Notes under the pieces: generated by a model
The model's database searches: none
What the model was told of the DNA's origin: nothing
Seen by the model: only the letters and a program-made list of their open reading frames with translations
Part shown: piece after piece, positions 42,622-50,720 of the stretch
How the letters are laid out: every line of letters begins with the position of its first letter
Position numbering within the stretch: the first letter of the stretch is position 1
Assembly: GCF_028649395.1 (NCBI RefSeq)
Contig: NZ_JAQSUW010000017.1
Coordinates: forward strand, 459,719-523,718
Reading direction: 5' to 3'
Length of the DNA stretch: 64,000 nt
DNA from: Pseudomonas sp. Gutcm_11s
Lineage (GTDB): Bacteria; Pseudomonadota; Gammaproteobacteria; Pseudomonadales; Pseudomonadaceae
Made by a program: the position numbers and the translations under genes

Positions 42622-44553
42622 ATGAAGCAACTACTGACTCCTCTGGCCTGCGCCTGCCTGCTGGCCGGCGCGGCCTCGGCCCATGCCGGCGCCTACAGCG
42701 GCATGGTGGTGTTCGGCGACAGCCTGAGCGACGCCGGGCAGCGCCCGGAGGCCGCGGCGCCGAGTAATCCGGTGCGCCATACCAATCGCGTGGGGCCGAC
42801 CTACGCCGCCGGCGAGGCCTACGGCTCCACCTCGCCGATGCTGATCAACGACGGTCTCGGCCTGACACCGCAGGTAGCCTCGACCAACATCATGCGCGCG
42901 CTCAATGGCCAGGCCGATGGCAACAACTGGGCGGTCGGCGGCTACCGCACCGAGCAGGTCTATGACTCCATCACCGGCGTGTTCGATCCGGCCACCGGCC
43001 GAGGCGGCTCGCAGGTGCGCGCCGGCCTCAACTACAGCGACCCGCTGATCCGCCAGCGCGATGGCTACCTGGTGTACCTGCGCAACATGGGGCTGAGCGT
43101 CGACCCGAACACCCTGTTCTACGTCAACGGCGGCGGCAACGACTTCCTCCAGGGCCTGGTGGTGGATGACGCCAGTGCACGTCTGGCCGCCGGGCGCCTG
43201 GCCGCCGGTGTAGAGGCGCTGCAGGCGGCGGGTGGGCGCTACTTCATGGTGCCGCTGCTGGTCGACGTGCCCAGCCCGGCCTACGGCGGCCTGCTCAACC
43301 CGGCCCAGGAGGCGCTGGCCGCCAGCTTCAACGCTGAGCTGGCTACCCGGCTCGCGGCGGTGAACGCCGAGGTGATTCCGCTCAACGTGCCGCTGCTCTA
43401 CCGCGAGGTGCTGGCCGACCCGGCGGCATTCGGCTTCGACCCGACGGAGAACCTGCTGGGCACCTGCTTCTCCGGCTGCGCCTCGATCAACCCGCAGTAC
43501 GGCATCACCGGCCTCACCCCGGACCCGGATCGACTGATCTATGCCGACGTCGTCCACCCGAGCACGGCCATGCAGCGCATCCTCGCCGACCAGGGGCTGT
43601 CGATTCTCGCCGCGCCCTGGGAGATCAGCCGCCTGCCGCAGGCCGGCGAATCGGCGCTGCGCAGCAGCCGCGAGCAGCTGCGCCGGCAATTGTTGTCCGA
43701 CTGGGGCGCCTGGCAGGGCGAGGGGCAGTGGCGCGGCTTCGTTGGCGGCGCGCTGCAGCGCAGCGACTACGACGGCGATGACACCGCCGCCGCGGGCGAT
43801 GGCCGTAGCGAGGGCCTGGGTGTCGGAGCCAGCTACCGCCTGAACGAACAGTGGCGCCTGGGGCTGACCCTGGATGTGCAGAAGCTGGACATGGAAATGG
43901 GCGCGAGCGACTCGGACTACGGCCTGCACAGCTATCTGGCCGGCGCCTTCGCCCAGTACCAGGATGGCCTGCTGTGGGGCGACCTGGGCCTCAATGCCGG
44001 CTATCTGGACTACCACGACCTCAAGCGCCGCTTCGCCCTCGGTCGCACCACCCGCAGCGAGCGCGGCGACACCGAGGGCCAGGTGCTCGGCCTGGGTGGG
44101 CGCTTCGGCATCGAGCTGAGTCCGCTCGAGCGCCTGCGTCTGTCGCCATTCGTCAGCGCCGATATCGCGCGGATCGAGGTGGACGGCTACAGCGAGAGCG
44201 GAGCCAGCTCCACTGCCCTGAGCTACGGCGAGCAGACGCTCGACTCGCGCCGCCTGGGGCTCGGCCTGCAGGCGCGTTTCGCCCTGGCGGACGACGCCGA
44301 GCTGTACGTCGAGATCGTGCGCGAGCGTGAGTTCGAGGACGATGAGAGCGAAGTCGATATGTCGTTGAACAGCGTGCCGGGCGTCGACTTCAGCCTGGTC
44401 GGCGCGGCCCTGGATCGCGACCAGACCCGCGCCAGCCTGGGCCTGCGTCAGCGCCTGGCGGCAGACCTGTCGCTGCAGCTGGGCTACGACTATCGCAAGG
44501 CGGGCGACGATGATCTGCACGGCGTGGGGCTTAGCCTTTCGCTGGATTGGTAA
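42622..44553 (+). CDS. estA: EstA-type GDSL esterase autotransporter
   Basis: Outer-membrane esterase displayed on the cell surface. The 643-residue protein has a signal peptide (cleavage near AHAGAY), a GDSL passenger domain (about 24-340) with catalytic serine S34 in VVFGDSLSDAG, the GGGNDFLQG block and the catalytic dyad DVVHPSTAM, and a C-terminal autotransporter beta-barrel (about 370-643) ending in LSLSLDW with the terminal aromatic residue. In P. aeruginosa EstA affects rhamnolipid production, motility and biofilm. ATG 42622 has AAGGGAAAGGGA upstream. A terminator lies directly after the stop. Confidence 0.95.
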   Translation: MKQLLTPLACACLLAGAASAHAGAYSGMVVFGDSLSDAGQRPEAAAPSNPVRHTNRVGPTYAAGEAYGSTSPMLINDGLGLTPQVASTNIMRALNGQADGNNWAVGGYRTEQVYDSITGVFDPATGRGGSQVRAGLNYSDPLIRQRDGYLVYLRNMGLSVDPNTLFYVNGGGNDFLQGLVVDDASARLAAGRLAAGVEALQAAGGRYFMVPLLVDVPSPAYGGLLNPAQEALAASFNAELATRLAAVNAEVIPLNVPLLYREVLADPAAFGFDPTENLLGTCFSGCASINPQYGITGLTPDPDRLIYADVVHPSTAMQRILADQGLSILAAPWEISRLPQAGESALRSSREQLRRQLLSDWGAWQGEGQWRGFVGGALQRSDYDGDDTAAAGDGRSEGLGVGASYRLNEQWRLGLTLDVQKLDMEMGASDSDYGLHSYLAGAFAQYQDGLLWGDLGLNAGYLDYHDLKRRFALGRTTRSERGDTEGQVLGLGGRFGIELSPLERLRLSPFVSADIARIEVDGYSESGASSTALSYGEQTLDSRRLGLGLQARFALADDAELYVEIVREREFEDDESEVDMSLNSVPGVDFSLVGAALDRDQTRASLGLRQRLAADLSLQLGYDYRKAGDDDLHGVGLSLSLDW

Positions 44554-44558
44554 GCACC

Positions 44559-44585
44559 AAGGCCCGGCGCATGCCGGGCCTTTTG
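44559..44585 (+). terminator. Rho-independent terminator of estA
   Basis: Ten-bp stem AAGGCCCGGC (44559-44568) with GCCGGGCCTT (44573-44582), four-base loop GCAT, followed by TTTT overlapping the stem end. It lies five bases after the stop. Confidence 0.88.
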
Positions 44586-44735
44586 CATGGCGGAGCGGCC
44601 AGTGCAGCGGCGTCGCCTGATCGTCTGTGGCACCGCTTTTTCGAGCGCCAAGTGACATCGCCCGTGCGCTCGTCCATCAGGTTGTCCTGCGAATGGCCGG
44701 CTAGGCGCTTGTTAGCGTTTCGATACACCGAATAG

Positions 44736-44756
44736 AATGAGATGAGTTCTCAAATG
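44736..44756. promoter_or_regulatory. Fur-box-like palindrome upstream of the PepSY gene
   Basis: AATGAGATGAGTTCTCAAATG keeps both TGAGA and TCTCA half-sites of the Pseudomonas Fur consensus with an imperfect centre. It lies 70 bases before the PepSY gene in an AT-richer stretch, so iron repression of this module is likely. Confidence 0.55.
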
Positions 44757-44825
44757 ATTTTCGGTGTCGCTCGCATCTCATCGTTCCAGCGAGCAGGGAC
44801 GCCCCATAACTAAAACGAGCCGAAC

Positions 44826-45977
44826 ATGACCGCCCGAGCCTTGCGCAACTGGTACCTGGTGCACAAGTGGACCAGCCTGATCTCCACCGTCTTCCTGCTG
44901 ATGCTGTGCCTGACCGGGCTGCCGCTGATCTTCCACGAGGAGATTGAGCACTACTTCGAGCCGCACCCCGAGCTCAAGGAGGTCGTCGCCGACTCGTCGC
45001 GCATCGACTACGACAAGCTGATCGCCGAGGCGCTGGCGGTGCGTCCGGGCGAGGTGGTGCGCTTCGTCGGCTACGACCCGGAAGAGCCGCTGGGCTTCAT
45101 CTTCACCGCGTCGTCTATACAGCCGCCACCGCTGGATGCCTATATCCAGACCTTCGATACCCGCACCGGTGAGCTGTTTCCCTCCGAGCCGCCGGAAGAC
45201 GGCTTCATGACCCTGATGCTGCGCTTGCACACCGACATGTTCCTCGGCCTGCCCGGCTACCTGTTCCTCGGCTTCATGGGCCTGCTGCTGGTGGCCTCGC
45301 TGGTCTCCGGCGTGGTGGTGTACACGCCGTTCATGCGCAAGCTGGACTTCGCCACCGTGCGCACCGCGCGTAGCAGCCGCCTGAAGTGGCTGGACCTGCA
45401 CAACGTGCTCGGCATCGTCACCCTGGCCTGGGTGCTGGTGGTCGGCGCCACCGGGGTGATCAACACCCTGGCGATTCCGATTCTCGGCCTGTGGCAGAAC
45501 GGCCAGCTGGCGGAGATGACCGCGCCCTACAAGGACCTGCCGCCTCTGACCGAGCTGGGCTCGCTGCACAAGGCGCTGGAGACCGCACAGGCGGCCGCGC
45601 CGGACATGAAGCCGAGCTTCGTTGCCTATCCCGGCACCGACTTCAGCAGCCAGCACCATTACGCGGTGTTCATGCGTGGCGACACGCCGCTGACCGCGCG
45701 CCTGCTCAAGCCGGCGCTGGTCGATGCCACGACCGGCGAGCTGACCGACATGCGCGAGATGCCGATGTACGTGAAGACTCTGCTGATCTCCCAACCGCTG
45801 CACTTCGGTGACTACGGCGGCCTGCCGCTGAAGATCATCTGGGCCGTGCTCGACATCATCAGCATCGTCATTCTCGGCAGCGGCCTGTACCTGTGGCTCG
45901 GCCGCCGCAAGGCGCCCATCGAGAAACGCCTGGCGGAGCTGAACGCCGGTGGTCTGCTGGTGGAGGGCAAGGCATGA
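44826..45977 (+). CDS. PepSY-domain membrane protein (putative ferrisiderophore reductase)
   Basis: A 383-residue inner-membrane protein with four main helices (about 15-35, 140-165, 195-220, 335-360) and a periplasmic PepSY region between them. Conserved histidines are at helix ends: VHKW, IFHEEIEH, RLHTDMF, LDLHNVLG and LHFGDYGG. Relatives such as FoxB bind haem and reduce ferric siderophores in the inner membrane; that role fits the Fur-box-like site upstream, but no receptor gene is adjacent here. The next small gene overlaps its stop by four bases. A paralogue lies at 53493-54620. Confidence 0.85.
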   Translation: MTARALRNWYLVHKWTSLISTVFLLMLCLTGLPLIFHEEIEHYFEPHPELKEVVADSSRIDYDKLIAEALAVRPGEVVRFVGYDPEEPLGFIFTASSIQPPPLDAYIQTFDTRTGELFPSEPPEDGFMTLMLRLHTDMFLGLPGYLFLGFMGLLLVASLVSGVVVYTPFMRKLDFATVRTARSSRLKWLDLHNVLGIVTLAWVLVVGATGVINTLAIPILGLWQNGQLAEMTAPYKDLPPLTELGSLHKALETAQAAAPDMKPSFVAYPGTDFSSQHHYAVFMRGDTPLTARLLKPALVDATTGELTDMREMPMYVKTLLISQPLHFGDYGGLPLKIIWAVLDIISIVILGSGLYLWLGRRKAPIEKRLAELNAGGLLVEGKA

Positions 45978-46162
45978 GACGCGGACTCTGGATGATCTTC
46001 CGCTGGCCCCTGGTGCTCGGTGTGCTGAGCCTGTTCGGCCTGCTCTCGGCGCTGGTCGGCGACGAGGTCTACGACCTGCTGTCCTGGCTCAGCCTGGGTA
46101 TACCGCTGGTGCTGCTCGGCGTGGTCTGGGTGCGTATGCGCAACACGCGCAAGCCATCCTGA
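45974..46162 (+). CDS. Small two-TM protein coupled to PepSY gene
   Basis: A 62-residue protein with two hydrophobic helices (about 8-27 and 35-53: LVLGVLSLFGLLSALVGDEVYDLLSWLSLGIPLVLLGVVW) and a basic tail. Its ATG overlaps the PepSY stop (ATGA), so the two are translationally coupled. The same arrangement recurs at 53323-53496 with a related protein (both have the helix-LSALxGDxxxDLLxWLxLGxP pattern). Probably a small subunit or stabiliser of the PepSY protein (inference). Confidence 0.75.
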   Translation: MRRGLWMIFRWPLVLGVLSLFGLLSALVGDEVYDLLSWLSLGIPLVLLGVVWVRMRNTRKPS

Positions 46163-46184
46163 CCACGCGGCCTTACGCCTGGCG

Positions 46185-46580
46185 TCAGCCCTTGGGGCGC
46201 CAGGCGCAGTAGCCCGGGCGCGGGCCGATGCGCGGGTGGTTGCGGCAGGTGTCCGGGCGCTTGTCGTAGACGGTGCACAGGCGGGTCTTGCGATCCAGGT
46301 ACATGCAGTCGTCGTTGCTCATGCGGGTCAGGGTGAAGATGCCGGACTTCTGGTTGAAGCGCTCGATCAGCCCTTCCTTCTGCAGGCGCTTGGCGATGTT
46401 CTTCGGCGGCTCGCCGCGCTCGAACTCGTCGACCACGCCCAGGCGGATCAGGTCGACGATGCGTACTTCCACCGGCATGGTGCAGCAAGTCGACATGCAG
46501 CTGGTGCACATGTCCTTGTTGTACTTGGTCCAGGTTTCGACGCGGTCGATTTCCGCGGCAGCGATCAGTTGCGGTCTCAT
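46185..46580 (-). CDS. YkgJ-family cysteine-cluster protein
   Basis: A 131-residue protein with eight cysteines in the YkgJ pattern: CTSCMSTCC near the N-terminus and NDDCMYLDRKTRLCTVYDKRPDTCRNHP...GYCAW near the C-terminus. These are thought to bind a zinc or iron-sulphur centre; the role of the family is unclear. There is no signal peptide. It is divergent from rsmY and convergent with the small PepSY-coupled gene; a 9-bp hairpin (46176-46184 with 46198-46206) overlaps its end. Confidence 0.85.
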   Translation of the reverse strand: MRPQLIAAAEIDRVETWTKYNKDMCTSCMSTCCTMPVEVRIVDLIRLGVVDEFERGEPPKNIAKRLQKEGLIERFNQKSGIFTLTRMSNDDCMYLDRKTRLCTVYDKRPDTCRNHPRIGPRPGYCAWRPKG

Positions 46581-46661
46581 GTTCGGGCTCGGTGGTGCGT
46601 TGCAGGCGCGCGATGATAACGGCCGCCCAGGCTTTGTGAAGCCTTTCCCGCTCGATGGTTT

Positions 46662-46679
46662 TGTAATCTTTGGCTTACA
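46662..46679 (+). promoter_or_regulatory. GacA-binding box upstream of rsmY
   Basis: TGTAATCTTTGGCTTACA matches the GacA upstream activating sequence TGTAAG-N6-CTTACA with one mismatch. It lies about 70 bases before the predicted RsmY start, the expected place. Confidence 0.88.
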
Positions 46680-46734
46680 AGGCGTGCTGGCGAACGCCGC
46701 TGTCGCTTCGGTGAGTACGAGATTAATCTTGCTT

Positions 46735-46858
46735 TCAAGGACTTAGCGCAGGAAGCGCATCGAATTACAGGGACATGAGGGAATGTTCGCCAGGATGGCG
46801 CACCGACCACGGATGTCAGGAACCAGTCTGCAGAACCCCGCGCAAGCGGGGTTTTTTC
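46735..46858 (+). ncRNA. rsmY: RsmY-type regulatory small RNA
   Basis: About 124 nt, the length of P. aeruginosa RsmY. It carries seven GGA motifs (at 46739, 46751, 46771, 46780, 46793, 46811 and 46819). Two sit in hairpin loops with the RsmA-binding shape: GCGC-AGGAA-GCGC at 46746-46758 and CGCC-AGGAT-GGCG at 46788-46800. The 5' part (AGGACTTAGCGCAGGAAGCGC) resembles the RsmY start, and the 3' end is an intrinsic terminator (AACCCCGC-GCAA-GCGGGGTT, 46834-46853, plus T-run). A GacA box lies upstream. The RNA should sequester RsmA/CsrA and thereby activate Gac-controlled genes. The exact 5' end is estimated. Confidence 0.92.
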
Positions 46859-46867
46859 TTTTCTGCG

Positions 46868-47761
46868 CTACGCATTTCCCTTTACCACTTCTTCCAGCAG
46901 CTTGCGCAGCAGGTCGAGCGTCGGCTGTTGGCGCTGCGCATCACGGAACACCAGGCCGACCTTGAGCGGCACGCGCGGCTCGCTGATTGGCTTCCACAGC
47001 AATCCCTGATTGGCATGCAGCTGGCGCGCCCGGCCCGGCAGCACGGTGGCCAGGCCGGCCGAGTGCGGCAGGCTGTCGAGGATGCCGCTCATGTGGTTGA
47101 GCTCGGCCTGCACATGCGGGCGGCGGCCGAGCAGGGCCAGCTGCTCCTGCCAGATCTGCCGCACGCGGAACTCCTCGCCGAGCAGCAACATGGGCTGCTC
47201 CGCCGCCTGGGCCAGCGACACCTTCCTGAACTCGCGCAGCGCGTGATCCGGCGGCACCACCAGCTGCAGCTCGTCCTCGTACAGCTCCAGGCTGTGCAGC
47301 CCGGGCTGGCGCGGCGGCAGGAAGCCGATGCCGATGTCCAGGCTGCCACTGAGCAGGCGCCGCTCGATATCCAGACCGGACAGTTCGTAGATCTGCACCA
47401 CCAGCTGCGGCTGGGCGGCGCGCAGCTTCTCCAGCAGGTGCGGCACCAGGCTGGCGTTGACCGTCTGCAGCACGCCGATGGCCAGGCTGCGCGGCGCCCG
47501 GCCACGGAAGCCGCGCAGGGCATCGCGCGCGCGCTCGAGGCCGTCGAGCAGAGGCAGTGCGTGGCTGTACAGGGTGTGGGCGGCGAGGGTCGGCAGCAGG
47601 CGCTTGCCGCTGCGCTGGAACAGTGCCACTTCGAGATTCTGTTCCAGCTGGCGGATCTGCTGCGACAGCGCCGGCTGCGAAAGGCTCAGGCGCTCGGCGG
47701 CGCGGCCGACATGGCCTTCCTCGTAGAGGGCGACGAAGTAGCGCAGCTGGCGAAAGTCCAC
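46868..47761 (-). CDS. LysR-family transcriptional regulator
   Basis: A 297-residue LysR regulator. N-terminal winged helix MDFRQLRYFVALYEEGHVGRAAERLSLSQPALSQQIRQLEQNLEVALFQR, then a substrate-binding domain with the usual alternating folds (LAIGVLQTVNASLVPHLL, LDIGIGFLPPRQPGL). It resembles the CynR-like branch. It is divergent from the MOSC operon, whose shared promoter region contains palindromes (47776-47804), so it probably controls that operon and itself. Co-inducer unknown. Confidence 0.9.
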   Translation of the reverse strand: MDFRQLRYFVALYEEGHVGRAAERLSLSQPALSQQIRQLEQNLEVALFQRSGKRLLPTLAAHTLYSHALPLLDGLERARDALRGFRGRAPRSLAIGVLQTVNASLVPHLLEKLRAAQPQLVVQIYELSGLDIERRLLSGSLDIGIGFLPPRQPGLHSLELYEDELQLVVPPDHALREFRKVSLAQAAEQPMLLLGEEFRVRQIWQEQLALLGRRPHVQAELNHMSGILDSLPHSAGLATVLPGRARQLHANQGLLWKPISEPRVPLKVGLVFRDAQRQQPTLDLLRKLLEEVVKGNA

Positions 47762-47775
47762 GGGATTTCCCTCGG

Positions 47776-47804
47776 TTATCGATAACTTCAGCTTATCAAT
47801 GAAG
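47776..47804. promoter_or_regulatory. Palindromes between the LysR gene and the MOSC operon
   Basis: TTATCGATAA (47776-47785) is a perfect 10-bp palindrome, directly followed by CTTCA...TGAAG (47786-47804). Position 15 bases upstream of the LysR start fits LysR autoregulatory sites. Confidence 0.5.
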
Positions 47805-47884
47805 CTGGGAAATCGAAATGTCGTTCCGCTCGGCTGCTTCCTATCATGGCCGCATCAACAGCCGCGACAAGGGTGACGGAGGAA

Positions 47885-48583
47885 ATGGGTAAGGCAGAGG
47901 TGGCAGGATTATTCATAGGAAAAGCCGTGGATGAAGGCCGCGGCTATGTCAGTGCGCTGGGCAAGCTGCCGGTGAGCGCCGAGGTATGGCTCGGCCCACT
48001 GGGGCTGGAGGGCGACGAGCAGGGCGACAGCCGCCACCACGGTGGCCCCGAGCGCGCCCTGCATCTCTACCCGTCCGAGCACTATGCGCAGTGGCGCCAG
48101 CGCTACCCGCAGCGCGACTGGCAGCAACCGGCCTTCGGCGAGAACCTGTCGAGCCGCGGGCTGCTGGAGAGCCAGGTGTGCATCGGTGACATCTTCCGCT
48201 GGGGCGACGCGCTGCTGCAGGTCAGCCAGCCGCGCTCGCCCTGCTACCGCCTGGCCGAGCGCTGGCAGCTGCCGGGCCTGGCGCTGCAGATGCAGAACAA
48301 CGGCCTGTGCGGCTGGTTCTTCCGCGTGCTGCGCCCGGGCTGGGTCAGCGCAGCGCTGCCCCTTGAGCTGGTGCAGCGCAGCCACCCCGGACTGAGCGTG
48401 GCCCAGGCCATCCGCAGCTACTTCCAGTTCCCCCTCGAGCGTGGCGGCCTGCAACAGCTGCTGGCTTGCGAGTCCCTGTCCGAGCGCTGGCGCCACAGCG
48501 CCGCGCGGCGCCTGTCCAGCGGCCAGCTGGAAGACTGGCGCAACCGCCTGGAGGGCCCGGCCAGGCCGGCGCTGAGTGCATGA
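47885..48583 (+). CDS. MOSC-domain protein (YiiM-like)
   Basis: A 232-residue protein with a MOSC domain: SAEVWLGPLGLEGDEQGDSRHHGGPERALHLYP and the FGENLSSRGLLESQVCIGDIFRWGDALLQVSQPRSPCYRLAERW block with the conserved cysteine of molybdenum-cofactor sulphur-carrier/reductase proteins. YiiM relatives reduce N-hydroxylated compounds with a molybdenum cofactor. The start is uncertain; ATG 47885 has GGAGGAA but with short spacing. It is translationally coupled to the next gene (ATGA overlap) and heads a four-gene operon. Confidence 0.85.
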   Translation: MGKAEVAGLFIGKAVDEGRGYVSALGKLPVSAEVWLGPLGLEGDEQGDSRHHGGPERALHLYPSEHYAQWRQRYPQRDWQQPAFGENLSSRGLLESQVCIGDIFRWGDALLQVSQPRSPCYRLAERWQLPGLALQMQNNGLCGWFFRVLRPGWVSAALPLELVQRSHPGLSVAQAIRSYFQFPLERGGLQQLLACESLSERWRHSAARRLSSGQLEDWRNRLEGPARPALSA

Positions 48584-48816
48584 ACGACTACCTGATCCAG
48601 CTGTATCGCGACGACTGCCTGTGGGCCGAGATGACGGTCGCCGGCGCTCGCCTGAGTGATGTGCGGGGCGAGTTGCAGAGCCGCTTCCCCATAGTCGAAG
48701 GCTTCAGCCTGCGCGTGCAGCAGCGCAAGGAACAACGCCGCATCGTCGAATGCGGTCCCGACGGCATTCGCCTGCTCGGTGTGCAGTATCAGTACCTGGA
48801 GTACGAAGATGCGTGA
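48580..48816 (+). CDS. Small conserved-looking protein of the MOSC operon
   Basis: A 78-residue protein without a signal peptide or membrane helix: MNDYLIQLYRDDCLWAEMT, SDVRGELQSRFPIVEGFSLRV, QRRIVECGPDGIRLLG. Not recognised. Its start overlaps the MOSC stop by four bases and its end overlaps the aminotransferase start by eight, which is strong evidence that it is a real gene made in step with its neighbours. It may be a small partner subunit. Confidence 0.75.
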   Translation: MNDYLIQLYRDDCLWAEMTVAGARLSDVRGELQSRFPIVEGFSLRVQQRKEQRRIVECGPDGIRLLGVQYQYLEYEDA

Positions 48817-50005
48817 TGACTGGTCCCGCGACCGCCTGATGAACACCGTGCAGCGCCCGGAGCAGCTGTTCGTGCGCGGCCAGGGCTCCTGGCTGTGGGA
48901 TGCCGACGGCCGCTCCTACCTCGACTTCACCCAGGGCTGGGCGGTCAACAGCCTGGGCCACAGCCCGGTGGTGCTGGTGCGTGCGCTGCAGCGTCAGGCC
49001 AGCCAACTGATCAACCCCGGTCCGGCTTACTACAACAGCAGCATGCTCGAGCTGGCCGCGCGCCTGTGCCAGGCCACCGGCAGCGACCAGGCCTACTTCC
49101 TCAACAGCGGTGCCGAGGCCAACGAGGGCGCGATCAAGCTGGCGCGCAAGTGGGGCCAGCTGCACAAGGGCGGCGCCTACCGCATGGTAACCGCCGCCAA
49201 CAGCTTCCACGGGCGCACGCTCGGCGCCATGTCCGCCTCCGGCAAGCCGGCCTTCCAGGCGCTGTACGAGCCCAAGGTGCCGGGCTTCACCAAGGTGCCC
49301 TACAACGACCTGGCGGCCCTCGACGCAGCGCTGGACGACGACGTGGTGGCGCTGATGCTCGAGCCGGTGCAGGGCGAAGCAGGCGTGTTGCCCGCCGAAC
49401 TGGACTACCTGCAGGGCGCCGAGCGGCTGTGCCGAGAGCGCGGCATCCTGCTGATCCTCGACGAGGTACAGACCGGCATCGGCCGCTGCGGCAGCCTGCT
49501 GGCCGAGGAGCTGTACGGCGTGCGCGCCGACGTGATCAGCCTAGGCAAGGGCCTGGGCGGTGGCGTGCCGTTGGCGGCTCTGCTGGCGCGTGGCAATGCC
49601 TGCTGCTTCGAGCCGGGCGAGCAGGGCGGCACCTACCACGGCAATGCGCTGATGACCGCCGCAGGCCTGGCGGTGCTGGATGCCGTGCTGGAGCCCGGTC
49701 TGCTGGAGCAGGTGCGCACTACCGGCCAGCAGTTGCGCGAGGGCCTGGCGCGCGTCGGGCGCCGTTTCGGCGCCGGCGCGCCGCGCGGCCACGGCCTGCT
49801 GCTCGGCCTGCCGCTGGCTGCCGACAACGCCGCCCAGGTAGCTCGTGCGGCGCTGGGCGAAGGCCTGTTGATCAACGCTGCGCAGCCGGGCGTGCTGCGC
49901 TTCTCGCCGGCGCTGACGGTAAGCCTGAGCAATATCGAGGAAATGCTGCGGCGCCTGCACCGGGCGCTGGAGCGAGCGCGCCGGCCGGCGCAGGAGGTGG
50001 TGTGA
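48809..50005 (+). CDS. Class III pyridoxal-phosphate aminotransferase (ArgD-like)
   Basis: A 398-residue aspartate-aminotransferase-fold enzyme of the acetylornithine/ornithine aminotransferase group. PLP-binding lysine K247 in VISLGKGLGGG, SGAEANEGAIKLAR, NSFHGRTLGAMSASG and the LILDEVQTGIGRCG motif are all present. The catabolic or biosynthetic substrate is not certain; the genome surely has a main ArgD elsewhere, so this is a paralogue with a special amine substrate. ATG 48809 has GGAG upstream; ATG 48839 is an alternative. Its stop overlaps the next start (TGATG). Confidence 0.88.
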   Translation: MRDDWSRDRLMNTVQRPEQLFVRGQGSWLWDADGRSYLDFTQGWAVNSLGHSPVVLVRALQRQASQLINPGPAYYNSSMLELAARLCQATGSDQAYFLNSGAEANEGAIKLARKWGQLHKGGAYRMVTAANSFHGRTLGAMSASGKPAFQALYEPKVPGFTKVPYNDLAALDAALDDDVVALMLEPVQGEAGVLPAELDYLQGAERLCRERGILLILDEVQTGIGRCGSLLAEELYGVRADVISLGKGLGGGVPLAALLARGNACCFEPGEQGGTYHGNALMTAAGLAVLDAVLEPGLLEQVRTTGQQLREGLARVGRRFGAGAPRGHGLLLGLPLAADNAAQVARAALGEGLLINAAQPGVLRFSPALTVSLSNIEEMLRRLHRALERARRPAQEVV

Positions 50006-50712
50006 TGCGCGTGGCCATTCTGCAGCACGTGGCGTTCGAGGGGCCGGCACAGATCGGCCAGTGGCTGGACCAGCGCCGCCTGCTGGCGCAGGTGCATCAC
50101 CTGTACGCCGGCGATGCGCTGCCGGCGCTCGACGATTTCGACCTGCTGGTGGTCATGGGTGGGCCGATGAGCGTGCATGACGAGGTCGAGCATCCCTGGC
50201 TGGTGGCCGAGAAGCACCTGCTGCGCGCGGCGCTCGATGCCGGCAAACGGGTGCTGGGCATCTGCCTCGGCGGCCAGCTGCTGGCCGAGGCGCTGGGCGG
50301 CGAGGTGCGGCTGGCCGACACGGCGGAGATAGGTTGGCACCTGATCGAGCAACATGCCGAAGCCAGCCAGTCACCGCTCGGGCGCATGCTGCCGCAACGG
50401 CTGATGGCCATGCATTGGCATGGCGAGACCTTCAGCCTGCCGGCCGGTGCCATCCCGCTCTACCACTCGGCGGCCTGCGCCCTGCAGGGCTTCGTCTGGA
50501 ACGAGCGCGCCGTGGCGCTGCAGTGCCACCTGGAGAGCAGCCCGGCGAGCATCGAGCAGCTGCTCGCCGCCTGCCCGCAGGATCTGCAGCGGCCCGGCGC
50601 GGTGCAGGACGCCGCCACCATCCAGGCCGGCAGCGCCCACTGCTCCTCGCTCAAGGCCAGTCTGTTCCGCCTGCTCGACTACCTCAGTGGCCCGCACGCC
50701 AATCTGACCTGA
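50005..50712 (+). CDS. Class I glutamine amidotransferase-like protein
   Basis: A 235-residue stand-alone GATase domain. Nucleophile C87 in VLGICLGGQLLAEALGG, oxyanion-hole region LLVVMGGPMSVHDE, and the His-Glu pair in ALQCHLESSPASIEQ complete the catalytic triad. Stand-alone proteins of this type may hydrolyse gamma-glutamyl compounds rather than supply ammonia to a partner. With an aminotransferase next to it, a pathway for a gamma-glutamyl or amine compound is possible (inference). It is the last gene of the MOSC operon. Confidence 0.85.
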   Translation: MRVAILQHVAFEGPAQIGQWLDQRRLLAQVHHLYAGDALPALDDFDLLVVMGGPMSVHDEVEHPWLVAEKHLLRAALDAGKRVLGICLGGQLLAEALGGEVRLADTAEIGWHLIEQHAEASQSPLGRMLPQRLMAMHWHGETFSLPAGAIPLYHSAACALQGFVWNERAVALQCHLESSPASIEQLLAACPQDLQRPGAVQDAATIQAGSAHCSSLKASLFRLLDYLSGPHANLT

Positions 50713-50720
50713 GGTGCGTC

